Origin: Nematostella vectensis
Taxonomy: Eukaryota > Cnidaria > Anthozoa > Actiniaria > Edwardsiidae
Direction of reading: 5' to 3'
Length of the DNA: 64,000 nt
NCBI RefSeq assembly: GCF_932526225.1
Contig: NC_064043.1
Location: 4,517,501 to 4,581,500, forward strand
Within the stretch, counting starts at the first letter, position 1. The number at the start of each line of letters is the position of its first letter. The translations under genes and the position numbers were made by a program. This document shows positions 60,001 to 64,000 of the stretch, piece after piece. The notes below the pieces were generated by a model that worked only from the letters and a program-made list of their open reading frames with translations, was not told the DNA's origin and searched no databases.

Positions 60001-63000
60001 CAGTCTTCTTTATTCTACTTTACAGTAGTCTTTATTACGGTCTTCGTGCGTATCTCAGTGATATGTGTAAATATTGTAAGAAAAGAAAATAAAGAATTGT
60101 AAGGGCATGCCGTTTTTAGATTTAATTTTTATTACAAAGATACCTTAGTCTTTATTTAAAACAATAACTTTTCTTGAAATATCGGAATTTTATCGAGAAA
60201 AAGCCCAAATCTCATTAAAAAATCCACAATTTCAAGTTCTTGCCTAAAGCCATAAAAATCTGCACGTCCGATAGCCTTAGCAAAAATTTTAATGATATGA
60301 CTGAATGACGACTCTTCATAAAATACTAGTAATCCACTTAGTTGATATAAAGAACCATAGATAGTCACGCCTTTTCCAATACCCCTGATTGGATCTATCA
60401 GCGAAAAGAATCCAACCCACACAAATTTTGCATAAAGAACCATAGATAGTCACGCCTTTTCCAATACCCCTGATTGGATCCATCAGCGAAAAGGCTCCAA
60501 CCCACACAAGTTTTGCATAAAGAACCATAGATAGTCACGCCTTTTCCAATACCCCTGATTGGATCCATCAGCGAAAAGGCTCCAACCCACACAAGTTTTG
60601 CATTGGCTTCCCTTGTGGCAAACTCCCACTATATTTATTAACTTCACCCAGTTTTGCTATGGTGATGAATGCTAGGCTTGTTGTTGTATGGAGTTAGTGA
60701 TAATCCATTTAGTGGACAGCACGTCACTTTTGGGTAGGGTGTGAGACGCGAGACCTACTACTACACGCTTTATGGACTTAATAGCCAATGTCTTATTTTA
60801 GGTTTTTAAACATATTTTTCCGGCATTATTTACAAATATTTACCATAGATTTTATTATTTTTTTTAACAAGGACTCCATGAAAAAAGATAGAGTTTTGTT
60901 TTACATCACATTCCCGGTTAGATGCGTGTCTCTAAGATATTCGAAAAGAACATAACAAAATGCTAGAAAAGTTCGAAAAATATTTTGTTCTCTCACTTCT
61001 TCGCTATCCAACATTTTACTCTGGCTGTATTTTTTTATTCCAGTAACGCCGGTTTAACACTAAATCCAATAACTTCACTTATTCAACATTGTATTCAGAC
61101 TGTTTTCTTCCTATTTCAGCAACGCGCGACTTAACGCTAAGGCCAAAAACACCACTTCTTCGGGCAACATTCATTGTATTCTGACTGTTTTTTTTTTTTT
61201 TTTTTTTTTTTTGCTATTTCAGCAACGCGCGACTTGACGCTAGAGCCAAAAACACCACTTATTCAACATTCATTGCATTCTGACTGTGTTTCTTGCTATT
61301 CCAGCAACGCGCGACTTGACGCTAGAGCCAAAAACACCACTTATTCAACATTGATTGTATTCTGACTGTGTTTCTTGCTATTCCAGCAACGCGCGACTTG
61401 ATGCTAGAGCCAAAAACACCACTTCTTCGGGCAACATTCATTGTATTCTGACTGTGTTTCTTGCTATTCCAGCAACGCGCGTCTTGACGCTAGAGCCAAA
61501 AACACCACTTCTTCGGGCAACATTCATTGTATTCTGACTGTGTTTCTTGCTATTCCAGCAACGCGCGAGGCAGCGCTGACATACGCGATCTCCTCAGCCG
61601 GGGTAGTATGGGCTCTCGCTCGGGCCTGCACCGAGGGGAACCTTAGCACTTGTAGCTGTAGCAGGGAGCGTCGCCCTTTAGACCTTAACAAAGAGTACCA
61701 ATGGGGAGGATGTGGCGACAATATCGAGTACGCCGTGAAGTTTGGTAGGGAGTTCATGGAGGCCGGGGAGGATCATAGACCGACAGAGGAGGACAGAAAG
61801 AAGTACGCTCGGACTCTTATGAACTTGCACAACAACAACCTTGGACGAAGGGTAAGCCGTCTGTACGAGTTTCTGATACACACAAAAGGCCAGTAAATTT
61901 GACAGAACATGATGTTGCAAGTATTTTTATGGTTTGCTTCTTTGGTGCTATAATAACTTCTAGTTATTCAAGGGCACGTGCGAATGTTGGCAAATTTTAA
62001 TACACCTCCATATTTTTGATCATCCATTCTGAATGAGTTTTGATCATTAATTAATCGAATATTTATCAGCTTACTATTTTTTCGTCTTGCTTAAACTGAG
62101 AGGCCTTCATGATAACAAAACGTTTAATCGTAATTTAAAACAGTAGATATTTTTAGTATCCCACTAAGAATGCTTCTTTAAAATACCGCCTCGGGATATT
62201 TTTCCAAAAGCACGGAGTATACACCTTCCCTGACAACAAGCAACCCTTTTTTTTCTTCAAGTTATTATTCTACAGGAAGCAGTCTTACAAGTAGCTCAGG
62301 TACTGCTTGTAGGTCATGCACTAAAGCACAGCTCTAGAATCGTTTATATCGTTAAAGGTCCCCGAAATAACTAGATAAATGCACCGCCAATTACACAAAT
62401 TACGCCGCACGCTTTTGGCGCACATTCTGAGTCATACTAACGAGGTATGCGCGAACGCGGGGCGCCAGGAGATAGAGAAAATTGCTGGTGTTTAATCGAT
62501 TTCTGATCAATTACTCTGAAACAAACTGATTGGATTGGAATTTAAAAGTCCACTGTTAAACTATTTTTGACAATGATGAGAGTCAAAAATAGCAAAAAGT
62601 TATGTTATGTCTACATCACCTTTGCAGAATTGCCACTATGATTTAGCCATTTAAAACTTGCGTTTTGTGGGGTAGGTTATTGTTTCTAACATTTACCATA
62701 ATCAATCCCAGCTTGTTGAACTATTCTACGTGATCCACATATTAGTCATTTCCTCGGACGTATGCCAGCTTAAAAACTGATGTGAGATGTCAGTGAAAGA
62801 TCTTGTGATCGTCAGGTTTCTTGGCTTAGTCTCTGCCTTATTTGTGCCTCTTTGCATGAACTCACACAAAAAATGTAACCGTGTACCCCTATCTATCATC
62901 CTCTGCCCACATTCTATCAGACAACTACACTCATATCAGTTATATAGTTAAAAAAAGGAATTAAATCTGATTGGTCGTGGGAAATAAAATCGATGGGCAA

Positions 63001-64000
63001 ATAAAGAGGCTAGATCTCCTGGACTAGAAGCCAGCTTGGTCTTTCTCTATGTTGAGGTCGCCTTAGTAAGGGCTTTACTACGTTTCTTTTTATTAGTCCG
63101 TTAATCAGCTTGGTCTTTCTCTATGTTGAGGTCGCCTTAGTAAGGGCTTTACTACGTTTCTTTTTATTAGTCCGTTAATCAGCTTGCCCATGTAAGCCAA
63201 GTTCTTTGGTCTGGGAGCCCGGTGTACTTAGGACGGTCCAGTTAACATAAAAATTATAGAGGCTATGAAATGCTTAGCTTATGTGGATTTCATTTTAGTC
63301 TACGCAAGGAATTGATTTTGAATCATTCATAATTAAAGAGAAGCAGAATCTTACTCTTAAAGGCCGTGGCTATCAATCACGCTATATCATTTTATCATCA
63401 TTATTAATCCTCCACTAGTGGAGAAACAGATGCTAGCCTAAAGATATTCGCATAGAATCTGAGACAGTTAAAATTACGTGCGCAAACTTGGTGCGTAAGT
63501 GATACGCCCCTTTAACGTGCTTCTGTATCTACAGGTTGTGAAGGACATTTCCGTGGTGGAATGCAAGTGCCATGGCGTGTGCGGGTCTTGTAATTTGAAG
63601 ACCTGTTGGCGGCAACTAGTGGAGTTCCGTGAGATCGGTAACGCCCTACACGACAAGTACGACGCCGCCGTTCAGGTCGCTCTCAAGAGAAAGGAAGGTC
63701 GCTCTCTCTTGCTACCAATGCGTTCTCGGCATTACTCGCAACGCAAGGCTAAGAGCGCGCAGGAAACAAGAGACGAGCTGGTGTATATCGACAAATCTCC
63801 CGATTTCTGCAGCAAGAACGCGGCACACGGCGCGCAAGGCACGCGTGGTAGGAAATGTATTAAGGAGTCGCTTGGCAAGGACGGGTGTAATTTGTTATGC
63901 TGCAGTCGCGGCTACAAAATGAAAAAAGAAGTACAGGCGACAAGGTGCCGATGCAAGTTTCACTGGTGTTGCAAAGTCAAGTGCAAAACATGCATCAAGA
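57073..64000 (+). CDS. Wnt5: Wnt5 secreted ligand (C-terminus beyond window)
   Basis: Exons 57073-57161, 57527-57777, 61559-61851 and 63535 to the window end; all phases agree. The first exon encodes Met, a basic stretch and a hydrophobic signal peptide. The YII..QP.LC..L.GLTREQ block, CQFQYQYEKWNCS, the AISSAGVV and LARAC motifs, CSCSRERRPLDL, WGGCGDNIEY, LMNLHNNNLGRR, CKCHGVCGSCNLKTCW, LVYIDKSPDFC, GTRGRKC and CRCKFHWCC identify a Wnt. The QP.LC..L.GL and RP.DL..WGGCGDNI patterns point to Wnt5. Wnt5 usually signals through Frizzled with ROR/RYK in planar polarity and Ca pathways. Sequons NCS and NLS are present. The frame is open at the edge after about 366 residues, so only a short tail is missing. 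Oddity: residue 227, normally the acylated Ser, is Cys. Confidence 0.93.
60349..60603. repeat. 85-bp tandem repeat, three copies
   Basis: Copies start AAAGAACCATAGATAGTCAC at 60349, 60434 and 60519; the period is 85 bases and the copies are nearly identical. It lies in the 3.8-kb second intron of Wnt5. The rest of that intron (57778-60348) shows no feature I can support. Confidence 0.95.
61044..61568. repeat. 82-86 bp tandem repeat carrying the Wnt5 exon-3 acceptor
   Basis: The junction sequence TTGCTATTYCAG followed by CAACGCGCGA occurs with its first post-AG base at 61120, 61223, 61305, 61387, 61473 and 61559, and in degenerate form (CAGTAACGCC) at 61044. Only the last copy, 61559, continues into the true exon. 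Each upstream copy keeps a polypyrimidine tract, AG and about ten exon bases. A poly-T expansion at 61187-61212 enlarges one unit. Confidence 0.95.
63032..63179. repeat. 74-bp perfect tandem duplication
   Basis: Two copies starting CAGCTTGGTCTTTCTCTATG, at 63032 and 63106, in Wnt5 intron 3. The rest of that intron (61852-63534) shows no supported feature. Confidence 0.95.

Noticed and set aside
61441-61896. 151-residue frame beginning in the tandem repeat before Wnt5 exon 3
   Set aside because: Its N-terminal part is repeat sequence upstream of the true acceptor; only the part from 61559 is Wnt5.

Overview
The window is animal nuclear DNA. Genes are split into short exons with GT-AG introns, spaced by AT-rich sequence, and the products are metazoan families: a Wnt ligand, an ELKS/ERC active-zone scaffold, FBXL14, a WD-repeat protein and a secreted ShKT+CAP protein. 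Short introns, an ShKT domain joined to a CAP domain, and abundant small foldback/MITE repeats with poly-G/poly-C tracts fit an anthozoan cnidarian such as the sea anemone Nematostella. That assignment is inference, made without any database search.

Layout, left to right. (1) 1-8606, + strand: the 3' part of a WDR49/WDR64-type WD-repeat gene, 11 visible exons plus its poly(A) signal. (2) 11231-19222, + strand: an 8-exon secreted protein with signal peptide, ShKT domain and CAP (SCP/CRISP-type) domain; its introns hold a long CCCCCT tract, a 33-bp minisatellite, a foldback element and a LINE remnant. (3) 21755-34598, + strand: a complete 15-exon ERC/ELKS coiled-coil gene of about 916 residues, ending in an ERC1-type FIP-RBD-like tail. 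(4) 34599-50023: about 15 kb with no secure gene, containing a 331-bp tandem duplication, minisatellites, several foldback elements and one orphan exon candidate on the - strand. (5) 50024-51220, - strand: a single-exon FBXL14. (6) 51221-57072: intergenic, with a degenerate array rich in GCGCACGTA motifs. (7) 57073 to beyond 64000, + strand: a Wnt5 gene with four visible exons, cut near its C-terminus by the window edge.

The most important observations are these. ERC(+), FBXL14(-) and Wnt5(+) appear in the order and orientation I know for human ERC1-FBXL14-WNT5B, so this looks like very old conserved microsynteny. The Wnt5 reading has cysteine in place of the serine that Porcupine acylates in nearly all Wnts. 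An 82-86 bp tandem repeat just before Wnt5 exon 3 has copied the intron/exon junction several times, creating a ladder of decoy 3' splice sites. ERC exon 12 shows the mirror case, a duplicated 5' splice donor.

All exon structures were read by eye from splice signals, reading phase and remembered family similarity. No transcript data were available, and coordinates may be off by a few bases at ambiguous junctions.
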